Assembly: GCA_032821775.1 (NCBI GenBank)
Contig: JAVLRN010000011.1
Span: 1,426,001 to 1,490,000 of the forward strand
DNA: 64,000 bases
From: Sanguinoderma infundibulare
Lineage: Eukaryota; Basidiomycota; Agaricomycetes; Polyporales; Polyporaceae
Reading direction: 5' to 3'
This document shows, piece after piece, positions 22,501-33,667 of the stretch (position 1 is its first letter; the number at the start of each line of letters is the position of its first letter). Below the pieces are notes generated by a model. The model did no database searches and was not told the origin of the DNA. It saw only the letters and a list, made by a program, of their open reading frames with translations. The translations under genes were made by a program, and so were the position numbers.

Positions 22501-24009
22501 AACCAGAAAATAATAAACAGACCCGAGTTCGGACAAACCTCGTCTGGCTCGTTGAACACCGTGAACGGGCCCTCGTACCCCTCCTTCGGTGTGTACTCAA
22601 AGTCCTCGATGTCCTCACTCACGATCTCGCGGTTCGTGATCAGATACCCCTGCCCGTCGATCATGTACGAGATCATCATGACCTGGTCAATGGCCTGGTC
22701 TGGGAACTTGAGCGGCGCCTTGGTCGTCTCGATATCGAACGCCATCACGACTGGGTCCGCACGCTTGACGCGCTCCGTCAACTGCTTGAACGCGGGCTGA
22801 CCCTGCGTGAACGATATTGCGTACCAGAGCCCGACGCGAATGTCGTTGTCCATCGCGACTCGGAGATAGTACGGTACGTCGAACTCGCGGATGTCGATGA
22901 TGCCCTCGCGCGGGTCCTTGTCGCGTGAGCCCCGCGCGGCATACGACTCGCCGCTGCCGTCGGCAGCCCATTCGCCCTCGAGCTCGATGTTGGTCGCGGC
23001 GGCGGAGGTGGCGTTCACGACCTCGGCATAGGCGTCGACGGCGTCGAGCTTGGCGCTGTTAGCAAGCGCGAGGGGCATGATGTCGCGTCGGACGGCAAGC
23101 AGGTCGGAGACGTTTCGGAAGTGGAGCTGGAGGAAGAGGCGGCGGTGACCCATGAGATGGTTGGGCATCTTGAGGTCCTCTTTGCGTTCGCGCGTGATGC
23201 GGCAGATAACCCCTTCGTACTTCTTCATCAGCCACTCCTCGATGACTGTCTCCATTCCGCTCTGTAGGACTCGATAAGCATTCCAAAGCTGGCATGTAGG
23301 CTGGAGTTGTGGCCAGAACGGCGAGTATAACTCGCTCCAGGAATGACAGCACTGGTAGAATCATAGGCACGATTGGTTATCGCCCTTCGTAGAGCCTACA
23401 TGCCCGCTTGCAAGTGTGCTCGGCATCACAAACCACCCATGTGTAAGTGAGCATGTAGACGGCTTGCCGTCCAGCCTTCGCGGGGAACTCTGGCCACTTG
23501 CACCGTTCTGGTATACACTCATCGTCGGACGAGGTACGTACCTTGCATGCAACATAAAAATAAGGCTCGTACTGGAGCGTGCACTTGAACATCCCTCCAT
23601 CATCCCGGATGAAGTAAAAGTCGACAGCAGCCTTCCCACCCGGCCAGTCAGCGTCCTTCATCAAAGTCTGCGCATACAGTCAGCCCTTTCCACACCAGAG
23701 AGACGCGTAGCACACCACACGCACCGGGTGCATGTTAATCAGCCAGCCCTCCCTCGTCGGGCCCTCCTGTATGCGCGCAAACCCGAGCTTCTCGTCCACC
23801 TCGTCACTCGTCTTGACCTGCTCGAACCGCTCCGCCAGCTGGTTCCCATCCTCGTCTCGTTGTGGCTGCGCGTTCGCGTCCGATGGGCCTCCACCGCGTC
23901 CCCGTCCCCGTCCTCGACCGCGTCCACCACGGAAAGACGTGTTGCCTCGATAACCGAAACGAGAGTTGCCGCGGCCGCCCCTCTTGAACGACCCAGAGCC
24001 CCGAGCCAT
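16590..24009 (-). CDS. POL2: DNA polymerase epsilon catalytic subunit
   Basis: A large intron-split gene of about 2,200 residues that synthesises the leading strand in nuclear DNA replication. The N-terminus from the ATG at 24009 is an RGG-rich tail ([16 protein letters not shown]). The proofreading exonuclease motifs are present: Exo [11 protein letters not shown], Exo [14 protein letters not shown] and Exo [17 protein letters not shown]. The polymerase has motif [19 protein letters not shown], motif [20 protein letters not shown] and motif [13 protein letters not shown], the DTDG variant typical of epsilon. The long C-terminal half (from 19082 downward) is the catalytically dead second polymerase module. 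It ends in two zinc modules with Cys pairs around [13 protein letters not shown] / CGKCGG and [18 protein letters not shown], used for binding the small subunit. All catalytic acids are present, so the gene looks functional. It is an essential single-copy marker inside the region bracketed by repeats. Confidence 0.95.
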
Positions 24010-24378
24010 GGCGGAAGACTGAGAAAAGATGGTGTGGCCGATGACAGCCAGCAGCACGCTCAACAATACGGCGGTGTGACCGGTCGTGTCCAGTGTGACG
24101 AACGCCAATCGTCACGCGTTCGTCACGGAGACGCGCCGTCACGCTATCATGGGCTGCAGTGCCTGCGATCGCGTTTTCGTGGATGAGGCATTCTTTGAAT
24201 GCAAGGACTCAATAAACATTCTTACGTGTAGTACTGGTCATAAGCATATGATTGCCATGGCCCCGCGGGAAGACGCAAGCGAATTCACAAATTGTACAGG
24301 TTTTTCCTATTCCTTCGTACATCCTACAAAAGTTCACGTGCGCATCCTCCGTTCCGTTTTGAACCTGCAGACGATGGT
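24010..24378. other. intergenic DNA between POL2 start and SDR 3' end
   Basis: No gene supported; presumably the POL2 promoter and the 3' untranslated region of the SDR gene. Confidence 0.5.
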
Positions 24379-25544
24379 TTAGTCGAAACATATCCCTCCA
24401 TCCACGAGGTACTACAAAATGACGTGTAAATATTCAATACGAAACCACAGGACGGCGGAGAAACACACCGATTGACCGGTGATGAATGCTGCATCGTCCG
24501 AGACAAGGAACGACACCAACTTCGCAACATCCTCCGGTTGTCCATTGCGTCCTAGCACACAAGCATCGTTGAACTGGCCACGAGGGATGCCCTCAACATG
24601 TAATCCTTACACACATTAAGACGATGAACTTACCGAAGCCGTCCACGATCCTTTCGCTTGCCCGCTGACCGAGGTGTGGTAGTCATCGAGGTAGGCCACT
24701 ACAGGAGAAAATGAGCCATGGCATTCACCTTCGCACACTGAATCCAAACTTACTGAGAGGCGTCTCAATCACCCCAGGCGCGAACGCGTTCACTGTGATG
24801 CCGTACTTGCCGTAGTCCAATGCAGCAGACTGCGTCATGCCCCTGATGGCGAACTTCGTCGCGCAATACACAGCACCCATCGCCATTCCTACCAACAATC
24901 AACGAAACAGACGTCAGGGCCGTCGGGCCCTTATCAAGAGGCAATTCTCCACATACCTTTCTTGCTCGCGATCGAGGCAGCGCCAACCATGCGACCGCCC
25001 TTTCCCTGCTTGATCATCTGCTCTGCAGCGTACTTGTAGCAGAAGAAAGTGCCCTTCAGGTTGATGTTGACGAGCCTGTCCAGATCGGCGGTGGATGCTA
25101 CCGTGACAGGTCCACGACAGTCAGGTCCGTGAACTGTGCCAAACTCTTCGGCGGCCAAAAGACGCACTTTCATGCAAGACACGATTCACCGAAACGCCGG
25201 CATTGGCGATCATCTGCAGTAAAAGCAGGTCAGTCTGAATCAATGGTGCTATCGCATGCAAAGGTTCAAGTGCCCACCGCATAGAGGCTGCCGAGCTCTT
25301 GCACGACAGTCTCGACCAGCCGCTTGACATCGGTTTCCTCCGCCACGCTACCCAGAACGTTCACAACCCGGACGCCGTGCTCGCTCCGAATGCTTTCTGC
25401 GAGCGTATCGAGCTTCTCTTGGGAGGTTGGCAGGTCAAACAGGCCAAGGTCATACCCATCCTTGCCGAGCCTGAGGGCGATACCGCGGCCGATGCCTTCG
25501 GCTGCCCCGGTAATGATAGCAACGCGTCTGAGGCTTGAGGACAT
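24379..25544 (-). CDS. short-chain dehydrogenase/reductase, diacetyl/acetoin-reductase-like
   Basis: A classical SDR of roughly 260 residues from the ATG at 25544. The cofactor motif is [13 protein letters not shown] near residue 13, then NAG in [19 protein letters not shown], the catalytic serine region [10 protein letters not shown] and the active-site YCATK. After these come [14 protein letters not shown] and the end motif [11 protein letters not shown]. The last intron (GTGTGT..TTTTGTAG) is needed to reach SYLVDGG; without it the frame runs into unrelated sequence. Similar fungal proteins reduce diacetyl or acetoin with NAD(P)H, but the substrate cannot be told from sequence. A truncated tandem copy, with its upstream region, lies just beyond at 25956-26375. 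Confidence 0.85.
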
Positions 25545-25955
25545 GGTGACGAAGAGTCGGGTTCTCGAGCTGGCGATCCAATCCCGGACGCTTTTATAGC
25601 ATTCACGAGCACACCCACGGCTCATATAGGATTAGCGGGCCCGAGAGGAGTCATGCGACTCGAACGATGTGCATACACCTTCGCATATTCCCAGTGATTG
25701 TCATCCGCGGGTATGACTGTGGCGTGGACCTTGCAGGATGTGCGATCGGCAAGTCAAGCACAGCATAATATACCGATCGGCGTCCATAATCCGAGCGATC
25801 GCGTACGCGGCAGTCAGAAATAAGAAAGACCACCATCAATTCAAACCTCTACGGGCCGGCCCAGCGCGACAATTCTAACACACCCCGTGACGGAGACGCG
25901 CTGCCAGAGCATATGTATTGCCGACGTCTGAGTTGGTATGCTGCATTTTGTTTTG
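25545..25955. other. promoter region of the SDR gene, partly duplicated at 26376-26690
   Basis: The sequence upstream of the SDR start (TATAGCATTCACGAGCACACC, about 25595-25615, then GGGCCCGAGAGG near 25637) recurs upstream of the pseudogene (TATAGCATTCATGAGCACGC near 26453). The promoter was therefore copied with the gene. No coding sequence was seen. Confidence 0.55.
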
Positions 25956-26375
25956 AGGCTGCAGACGAGCGGTTAGCTCCCATCCACTAGGTACTACAAC
26001 TATCATGCGTAAGTCTGCCATACAAAACCACAGGAAAGCGGAGAGACACACCAATTAGCCGGTGATGAACGCTACATCGTCCGAGACAAGGAACGACACC
26101 AAATTCGCAACACCCTGTTGAGCCATGTGATCCAGCGCGCACATCAAGCGTGACGAACATACCGAAGCCGTTCACGATCCGTTGGGCTTCCCGCTGAGCG
26201 CGGTGTGGTAGTCATCCGGGTTGGCGACTACAGGAGTAATGAGTCATGAACCGTGGCATAACGTTCTGCGGTCATTGGACGTAGCTCGATGCCTACCGAG
26301 AGGGAGGGCGATAGCGTGGCCGATGCCTTCAGCGGCCCCAGTAATGATCGCGACGCGCTTTGAGTTTGAGGACAT
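25956..26375 (-). pseudogene. truncated tandem copy of the SDR gene
   Basis: It starts [20 protein letters not shown] at 26375, matching the SDR gene next door. After about 30 codons it jumps to the 3' part (PDDYHTALSGKPNGS, then DDVAFITG-like sequence and TACCTAGTGGATGGGAGC near 25990). The whole middle, including NAG, the catalytic Ser and YxxxK, is deleted. The final YLVDGG segment has a stop codon (TAG in place of GTG). It is not expected to give an enzyme. Confidence 0.8.
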
Positions 26376-27536
26376 AGGTGATAAAGAGTAGAGTAGGGTT
26401 CGTGAGTAGGGTTTTCGGGTTGACGAACTGAAAGCTGGATCCTGGCAGCTTCTATAGCATTCATGAGCACGCTCACGGTCCCCACTGTCGGGCCCGAGAG
26501 GTCATAGGACGACATATCTCTGCAGGGATTGTAAGCAGGTATGGTTGGAGTCGGTCTGACCAAGAAGAAGCTGGCAAGATGTGCGATCAGTATGAGCACT
26601 GAATACGGCTGTATACTGATCGGTGTACTGACTACGTACGCTGTAGACATAGAAAAGGAGAATGACCATCCAGGCAGACCTCTGCGAGAGAACCCGGTCA
26701 AGCCGGGGGACGAGGCAATAATCTACAGGAGCCCTCTGGCTGCCATAGAGTCAACCGTCTGTAGATCTTGTGAGGTTCTAGCACAACTTCAGCATGACTC
26801 GACGGGTGATAGGAGGTCGATGTTTACTCACTAAACCACGTTGCGACGTCGTAGACGGTGCAGCACTAACCGGGTTCCGCTGATCATGAGGTATGCGGGT
26901 CTGACTTGTGTGCGAACAGGTGCGAACTCATGAAGACGGCTACCATTACGCACCGAGCAGCTGGGAACATGGGAGCTCATCGCAAACGTCCCGACCTTGC
27001 TTGTGCAGTGGATGTGGCTTCGTCATCCTGGATCCAATAGACATGGTGACGGAACGGAGCACTGTCCCCTTTGACCATCAAACGCCGGAGATGGGACTGC
27101 ATAGCCGGTTGAGCTTGCTTGTTGAACAAGACACGTTCGTCGAGAGGCGATCCTGCCACCGGCCAGCAGCTGCCCATCGACGTCCATCCCCAGGTTATCC
27201 CTCTCTTTCGGGACCAGAGTAGTATCGAATGTATACTTCGAACGTCAAAGTACTTGAGTCTTGAGCACGGACAGCGAGACGAATGTTCCAGCAGGACGCG
27301 AGGTTTGCAGACGGACATCGCCATGGGCGGTGAAGAGAAGCCGGCGCGGGTGTTGCGCGGGGAACAGGGCGGAACGAACAGCCACCGACGTGCCAGACAG
27401 GGACGCAGCTCGACGCGGCCCATAAGTGCCAGTGGACGCGAGCTGCTCCCACTACTCTCTGCTAGATCTCTCCTCCTCGTATCCCCATAGACCATTCTAC
27501 AACACCCTTCTAGTTCTCTTCGACCCTTCGCACCTA
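26376..27536. other. intergenic DNA between SDR pseudogene and GNA1
   Basis: The left 300 bp are the duplicated SDR upstream region. The rest (about 26700-27536) shows nothing recognised. It must include the GNA1 promoter. Confidence 0.45.
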
Positions 27537-28316
27537 ATGCCTTTCACGCAAGACCACCAGCTAGACCTTCTCTTCCCCACCGACCAGATCCCCGCCGACG
27601 TCAGGACGCAGCTGCCCCAAGAGCTCCACGTACGTCTTTATCCACTCACCCTCCGAAGCACTCTCGCTGAGAGGCGTATCCTGCCCGTCCAGCTTCGCCC
27701 CCTCGCCTCGTCCGACTACGCCCGCGGCCACCTCGACATACTCTCCGTCCTCACAGTCGTCTCCGACCCCGGCGAGGCTGCCTGGCGCGCCCAGTTCGAC
27801 GCCCTCCGCACCACGCCCCGCTCATACTACTCGATCGTCATCGTCGACAAGGCCTCGGACCGCATCGTCGCCGTCGGTACCGTTTTCCTTGAGCGCAAGT
27901 TCCTCCGCGGCCTCGGCCTCGTCGGCCACATCGAGGACATCGCCGTCGACAAGAGCCAGCAGGGCAAGAAGCTCGGCCTCCGCATCATCAACGCCCTCAC
28001 CGCCATCAGCGAGAACAGCGGCTGCTACAAGACCATCCTCAACTGCAGCGACAGCAATATACGTGAGTGTCTATGTCCGCGTATCTGCACCCGTCGTTTG
28101 CGAGGGCGGAGGGAAGGGGCATGGCAGAGGGCGGTGTGCTGACTCGCGCTCGCTGCTTTCAGCCTTCTACGAAAAGTGCGGGTACCAGAAGAAGGAGAAC
28201 GAGATGGTGAGTGCTGGCCGTCGCTGTTTCGGTGCGTGAGAGGCATGTCCTGATCGTCGTCGTGTTTGCAGGCGAAGTACGCTCCGACGGAGCGCGCACA
28301 CACTCCGCGCTTGTAG
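27537..28316 (+). CDS. GNA1: glucosamine-6-phosphate N-acetyltransferase
   Basis: Three exons (27537-28062, 28163-28206, 28272-28316) join in frame. The GNAT fold is clear: substrate region DYARGHLDILSVLTVV, core strand SYYSIVIVDKASDRIVAVGT, acetyl-CoA loop VDKSQQGKKLGLRIINAL (the Q/R-x-x-G-x-G/A type), then GCYKTILNCSDSN and FYEKCGYQKKENEM. This is the standard Gna1 signature. The enzyme makes GlcNAc-6-phosphate from acetyl-CoA for UDP-GlcNAc, chitin and glycoprotein synthesis. The N-terminus is somewhat longer than yeast Gna1. The downstream introns contain stops, so splicing is required. Confidence 0.9.
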
Positions 28317-28626
28317 ACGCTCGGTTGTTCTTATCATCTACACATTCCATCCTGTTTCGAAGGCACCATGACGGACTGAGCATACGTATCCGGTATCGCA
28401 TTGTATAATCCCCATCCGACGTGCACATAATCACACAGAGTACCGACATCGCACTGATGCCTGTCGTGAGCTAGTCCAAGGTCTCTCATCTCACGAAAAG
28501 CGAAGGTCCGTGTATTCTTGTTAACTTAAGTCCATTCTGTGCATGTAGCGCGCAGCCTACTTACACGCACAACGTTGACACTGACAGTTCATATAGAATT
28601 CAAACCAAGCCAGAACGAGGTGGTTC
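28317..28626. other. intergenic DNA after GNA1
   Basis: Nothing recognised; presumably the GNA1 3' region. Confidence 0.45.
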
Positions 28627-28745
28627 AATCGACGCGAGCAGTAGCCTTTGAGCGGTCTACCTTTCTCCCTTGAAACCGGTACATGGCACCTCCATCCCCT
28701 CGTCCCCGAACCCGCGGGCTCTGAATAAGTGTCGCCTTGGAAATT
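28627..28745 (+). promoter_or_regulatory. conserved upstream box of HET copy C
   Basis: Same arrangement as before the other long HET copies: a distal CAATCGACGCGAGCAGTAGC block near 28627, then GGCACCTCCATCCCCTCGTC (from about 28685), then AAGTGTCGCCTT ending about 40 bp before the ATG at 28776. It shows the element was copied here with its promoter. Confidence 0.5.
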
Positions 28746-28775
28746 ACCTTTTCCTCTGCACCATAACGTTACGCG

Positions 28776-29712
28776 ATGCGTATATACCTCGTTTGTGTCC
28801 GCCAGAGGGCAGATCAGCCTTTGTATCTCGAACGCAAGCCGAATGCGACCACTGACGACGATTACATCGCCATCTCTCATGTATGGGGCTCACCCAAGAC
28901 AATCACGGAAACAGTGGTCGACGGTCACCCTGGTGAGTGACACAGGCCTCACACAGCACAGGATCGAGCTCATCGTCCGACCCTTGCTAGGTGTTCCGTA
29001 AAAAGAGACCGGGCATCCTCTCCATCCTCAGCCGTCCGGACATCTGCGGCTTCGGCTGGTTCTGGATGGACCTCTTCTGCATCGATCAGACCGAGTCCAC
29101 GACGATCAGCATCGCCGACCAGCTCATGTCCATCCCCCACGTCTACAAGTCGGCCCGCTGCGTCAAAGTGCTCTTGGAGCACCCCATCTGCGCGGACTGG
29201 CATGCGACCGCCACGGACCTCCTGATCAGCAACAACTGGGACTTCTACAGCATGGACTTCACCGTAAAGGAGATGCAGTACTGGATGATCAACCTGGGGA
29301 AGTATGGTGGCGGAATCGGTCCTGCCGCTGATTACACCCCACTTCGTATGGCATGGTCAAGCGGACGGGTGACGACCAAGCCCCACAACTACATCCTGGC
29401 TGTCTTCCCCCACATGATCGGCTACGTCCCGCCCCCCAATATGCGCACGATGACGTTCCCGAACTTCTGGCAGATGCACTCAGTCAGCCTTCAATATTCA
29501 ATTCGCCAACGTTACCACATCCTCGCAAAAGTCCCAACTGGCATGATGGCAGAGTCGGAGGCAACGTCCCTGGAGGAGTCTGGAGAGCATGGCACCATGG
29601 ACCTTCGAGCAGCCGAACAGCATCAGCGATGCGTCTGAGAGCTTTGTGATCCAGATACAAGCAAGCCCCCGCCTCCAATCCCGACACAAAACCTCCGCAC
29701 CCCGGACGCGGA
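28776..29712 (+). pseudogene. HET-domain protein copy C, internally deleted and frameshifted
   Basis: Exon 1 (MRIYLVCVRQR, then YIAISHVWG) and the start of exon 2 (WFWMDLFCIDQTES, ADQLMSIPHVYKSARC) match the other copies. After FTVKEMQYWM the sequence jumps directly to GKYGGGIGPAADY, so about 400 bp including LWTRQEGLYG and the second intron are gone. In LEESMAP a 7-bp insertion (around 29578) shifts the frame, and the former exon 3 dwindles out by about 29712. It lies alone between GNA1 and a repeat-like stretch, on the opposite strand from the other long copies. Confidence 0.85.
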
Positions 29713-31270
29713 GCGTGTTGGAATGCAAATAGCGCAGGTAACCCGTCTTCTTCGAGTGGCTCCAACGGTCGCGTCATTGCTCCTGGGTGAGCGGTGGTTC
29801 ATGTCGTTCGGTCGTTTGCCCTCCTAGTGGTTCTCGAGTCGCTTCGCTCGCTATCCGAACATGGCTTGGAGTTCGAGGACTCTGTGTTCGCAACTGAAAG
29901 TTTCAGAAAGTTGTCGTCGCGTGTTGTCCTGAGTGGGCGGATAGTGAGGGAGTGAAGCATACACGGGGCGTTTCCGGCCAGCTGGTCAGAGGCTGGGGGC
30001 TGGAACCTGGACCAGGTGTAGCGGTCAGGCGGCAGCCAGCTGGCTGTCGCCTGGGCGCCAGAAAAAACATAGGATGGTACCACACTGGTACCAGCTTATC
30101 TGGATACCAGCTGTCGCTTCTACCTGGCATCAATATGTGTAATGAGGTGGTAACCGTCACTAGGACGAGCATATAATCACACAATCATAATGATCAAAAT
30201 TGGCCAGAAAGCTCGCAAACGTCAATACAGACTCGGATGGGTCAAGAAAAATATATTCCATTGATCAATTCAGTACATACATATACATAGTACAGTTACT
30301 GCCTACGATGTACCTATGCTTAACGCATCCAGGCTATACCACTCACCATAAAGAAAAGAGAGCACACAACGAGGGCGGGTAAACTTACGACTCACCAAGT
30401 ATGACTTCACAACTGGTGAAGAGCGGGAAGGACTTACCGGACAGGACACCACTCAAACTCAATGCGCATGATATGAATATCCAAGAAGGAAGACTTACCT
30501 TTCGGAGCCTGGCACTCAAGGTGGGAAACTCACAGATGCAGAAGTGGGAGGATGGACTCACAGAGATATGGAATGGAAACCGGATAACATAGGCATAGAC
30601 ACACAGGAGGACTTAATTTTCGACACCCAGCACAAAACACAAAGACCCCCAAACAACTGAGGACACTCGGTAAGTGGGAGTTGAGGGGGAAAGGCGAGTT
30701 GCAACAGAGACGACGTGTCAGACCATATATGTGCTGGCAAACAATTGGGACTCCGCAGAGAAGCAGTCGGCTATGATGGACTGGATATGGTCGAAGGAGT
30801 CGGGTGGTGGCCAGGCAGGCAATGGACAGTAGTGGGCTGGAAAGCGGCTGGTAGATGGCTGGTTGGGCCAGCTGGTGGCCAGCTGTTTCCAGCCGCGGTG
30901 ACGGCTGAGCAGGCGCTGGCCGGGAGATCTGGACACCGGCTTTTGGGAAAATGGGCGTGTAGGGATATCGCGAACGAGAGGCTGTTCCGACCGAGGCGCG
31001 TGGCGGAGTAGCCTTACGTCAGGGGTCCACGGAGCGATGCCAGTGCCACGCCAAAATGCAAGGACTGGAGAAGCTCGTGCAGAAACTGATTGTATGACCT
31101 AGACTATATAAATTATAAAGCCCTTCAACCGACCTAAATCTTGTCTCTATCTTTCTCCTCCCGCACCCATCACACCACTCACGCCTCCCCTCCCTGCTCG
31201 CTGCACGTACCAGTGATTGTCCCAAAGCGAAAATTCCATCTTGAAGCTAGTCGACTGCAGTTCAGACACT
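29713..31270. repeat. gene-free, repeat-like sequence
   Basis: About 1.5 kb with no gene. The left part (about 29970-30130) and right part (about 30830-30895) share GGCCAGCTGG, CAGCTGGCTG and TGGTACCAG-type words. Between them (about 30370-30510) GACTTACC / ACTTACGACTCACC words recur. No terminal repeats or transposase were found, so it may be a decayed mobile element or simply low-complexity DNA. A TATA-like CTATATAAATTATAAAG stands at about 31103-31119, upstream of the next gene. Confidence 0.35.
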
Positions 31271-31273
31271 ACC

Positions 31274-32290
31274 ATGCCTCTTCTCAGTACGCTCATGAAT
31301 TCGAACCCGAGCGTCGTCCTTCCCGTCCTGCTCGTCATGGGCAGCGACGTTCTCGCACATGCCCAGTCTATTCCCGGTCCCGCGCCATTCGCTATCGGCT
31401 GGCCGGGCTTCCTCATCGCTCTCCTCGCACGGACCACTCCAACCCTGCCTCATGGCCTGCCCGCCACTGTCATAAACGTCAAGAGCGGTTACGCTCGCAC
31501 CAACCGCTCTCCCACTGTTGAACACCTCCTTAGAAGCCATGGCGGCAGCGGACTTCATCGTGGGCTCACGATTACCCTCCTCTATACGTCCCAGCTCCCA
31601 GGACCCTTCGCCAATGACGCCACATCTTGGGGAGCCGTCCTCGCTTCCGCCGTGCAGTTTTCCGCTGCTGCTGCGATGCACCACAGCGGCATGGTGTCCC
31701 AGCGCGTGGTCGAGATCATAACTGGTGGCACGTTGCTTTCCATACTCGCAGGATTTCTCCTGCGCCGCCAGACCCGGGCGGATGTCCGGTCCGCGCGTAC
31801 AGTCCCTCTCGACAGCCGGGAAGTCATCGTGATCACAAGCGGCAACGGCAGCTCCGACGCCGTCGCTGTCATCAGCGAGGGCGGCAGCATCAAGCTCGAG
31901 GACATTGCCGCCAGCCGTGCAGGCACCCTCAGCGCCATGACCACCGTCGGAGTCACCGTGCTGCTCGTGCTGTGGTCCGCGATCTTCATCGTTCTCACCA
32001 CGCTCGATGCCCCCGATGCGTGGGCCGCGCTGGCCCTGTGTGGCCTGGGTACCATCCACACGATCGTCGCCGCGAGGACGTGGCGTGGCGAAGCTGCGCT
32101 CGGCTTCAAGTTCGCGAAGGAGCGCAAGAAGGTCATTCATGCCGATAAGGTCATGCAATCGTTGATGGAGGCAGAGGACATCGAGCCCGGAGTCGGAGCT
32201 GCCTTGCTTCCCGTCTTCTTCCCCGGACCGCTGCGCCCGAAGGAGGAAGAATGGTGGGCGAGCCGGAAGGGAGGCGAGAGGTCGGTGTAG
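31274..32290 (+). CDS. multi-pass membrane protein of unknown function
   Basis: An intronless frame of 338 codons from the ATG at 31274; an upstream in-frame ATG at 31217 would add 19 residues. Hydrophobic stretches suggest about five membrane segments: VVLPVLLVMGSDVLA, WPGFLIALLA, GAVLASAVQFSAAAAM, IITGGTLLSILAGFLL and TTVGVTVLLVLWSAIFIVLT with ALALCGLGTIHTIVAA. A soluble loop (SREVIVITSGNGSSDAVAV, then EGGSIKLEDIAASRAG) lies between the third and fourth. The tail is charged (KERKKVIHADKVMQSLMEAE). I do not recognise the family. Long uninterrupted coding, a TATA box upstream and clean codon use support a real gene. Confidence 0.65.
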   Translation: MPLLSTLMNSNPSVVLPVLLVMGSDVLAHAQSIPGPAPFAIGWPGFLIALLARTTPTLPHGLPATVINVKSGYARTNRSPTVEHLLRSHGGSGLHRGLTITLLYTSQLPGPFANDATSWGAVLASAVQFSAAAAMHHSGMVSQRVVEIITGGTLLSILAGFLLRRQTRADVRSARTVPLDSREVIVITSGNGSSDAVAVISEGGSIKLEDIAASRAGTLSAMTTVGVTVLLVLWSAIFIVLTTLDAPDAWAALALCGLGTIHTIVAARTWRGEAALGFKFAKERKKVIHADKVMQSLMEAEDIEPGVGAALLPVFFPGPLRPKEEEWWASRKGGERSV

Positions 32291-33534
32291 GATTTCGCTA
32301 GTCTTACGGCTCCTTCCCGACACGGCATGTTGAAAATCGGTACGCGGAATTCATTGAGCGTCTGATAGTACTACTTTCGCGTCAAGCGCCTGTTTTGTTT
32401 GTCACTTACCCCATATGCTCCCCCATGTGCACGGGACTGAGATGAGATCTACTTTGTTTTCTTGCACCCCGTGCTGTCTGACATGTATTCTACGATCTCG
32501 TTCGCGATAGGTAAATAAATTGCAGCTGTCGTCTCCGTATGCACCAGACTGAGTCCAGCTCCCTGCCTCACGACTTTCGACAATGCATACGTCTGGATGT
32601 CATCATGTATGTTACCCTCAATATCTTGCATTGCTTGACTTGACATTATGGGTGAAAGAATTGAGCATGTAGAAAAGTTCAATTCCATTGACAGAAACTC
32701 AAACATTGAGGCCTTCGCCACGTTGTCTGGGATCCCATCACTCGACTAGACCGTAATACTCCGGCCTCGCGAGTACGCCCTCGCCACACGACTCCATCCA
32801 CCATACATTCAATATGAATCCCCTCTCCTTCGCGCAAGGATGCCTACCCTTCGCTCCCTCAGCATCCACCGACATGGGACGACTCTACGAAAGGTTCAAC
32901 GGCGAACACAGCGCACCCGGCAGTCTACCCGACGATTAAGGACCTCTCCAATCCCAAGTCCTCCTCGAAATACAAGACTTCCTGCGACAGCTACCGGAGT
33001 GAAAGCACTAATGCAACTGTCATGGGCAATGCGCCGAGCTACATGAACCCGCGCTCGTTCAGGGCCAGCGGCGCAACTGAAGCAGACGTCGCCCCGAAGA
33101 CGGCCAACCCCCAGCCCGTCCGCGCGTCGACCCTCAGGGACGGCGGCGGCTCTAACTCTTCCTTCCACCGGTGCGCGATTCCAGTGGCGCGGAGCCGCCC
33201 ACCCCCATCCCCTCCGAGCCAGTCGTCACGAAGAACAAGCCGCCCAGAGGCACAACATGGAGAATATGCAGATGCGGGTGTACCGGGTGCAAGATGCTAT
33301 AGCTGAAGAGGTACACGGCCTCGAGGAAGTAGCATCCGAGACCCCGATAACAGACGCCACAAGAACTCTCCCTCCCCCGCTCAAGACAGAAGCACCCCTC
33401 GCCCCGATCGACACCACTCCTTCCCGCTCGCCCGCCGCCTATGCACTCAAGGCATCCGACACTACCGTCATCGCTGTCTCCCCGACGCGCTCTGTCACGG
33501 GCCACCAGTGCTCCCGGCGTGGGACCGAAGTAGG
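32291..33534. other. intergenic DNA with short unassigned frames
   Basis: A plus-strand frame starts MNPLSFAQGCLPFAPSAS at 32814 but stops after about 42 codons; neighbouring frames to 33310 are Ser/Pro-rich. It may be a degenerate 5' exon of a lost gene. Nothing is recognisable, so no gene is called. Confidence 0.35.
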
Positions 33535-33667
33535 TTTGGCACACATGCCCTACTATCTGCACATGCAAGTCGCGGTCGAGAATACACAGCTCCACCACGC
33601 ACAGTTTCCGTGCATTGCCAAGCTGTTCACGGAGATGGTGAACGGCATGGGTAGGAGCCTGAGCTGA
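33535..33667 (+). pseudogene. short HET-family fragment (exon 3 piece)
   Basis: The frame reads YYLHMQVAVENTQLHHAQF then PCIAKLFTEMVNGMG, clearly matching YYLRMQVTVENTQLGRAEF and PRLAKLFTETVDST in the middle of exon 3 of HET copies B and D. It stops at 33667. No other part of the family is adjacent. Confidence 0.75.

Noticed and set aside
31262..32323. 353-codon minus-strand frame opposite the membrane protein
   Set aside because: The plus-strand frame has organised hydrophobic helices and an upstream TATA box; the minus frame is Asp/Gly/Arg-rich without motifs, so it is a mirror shadow.
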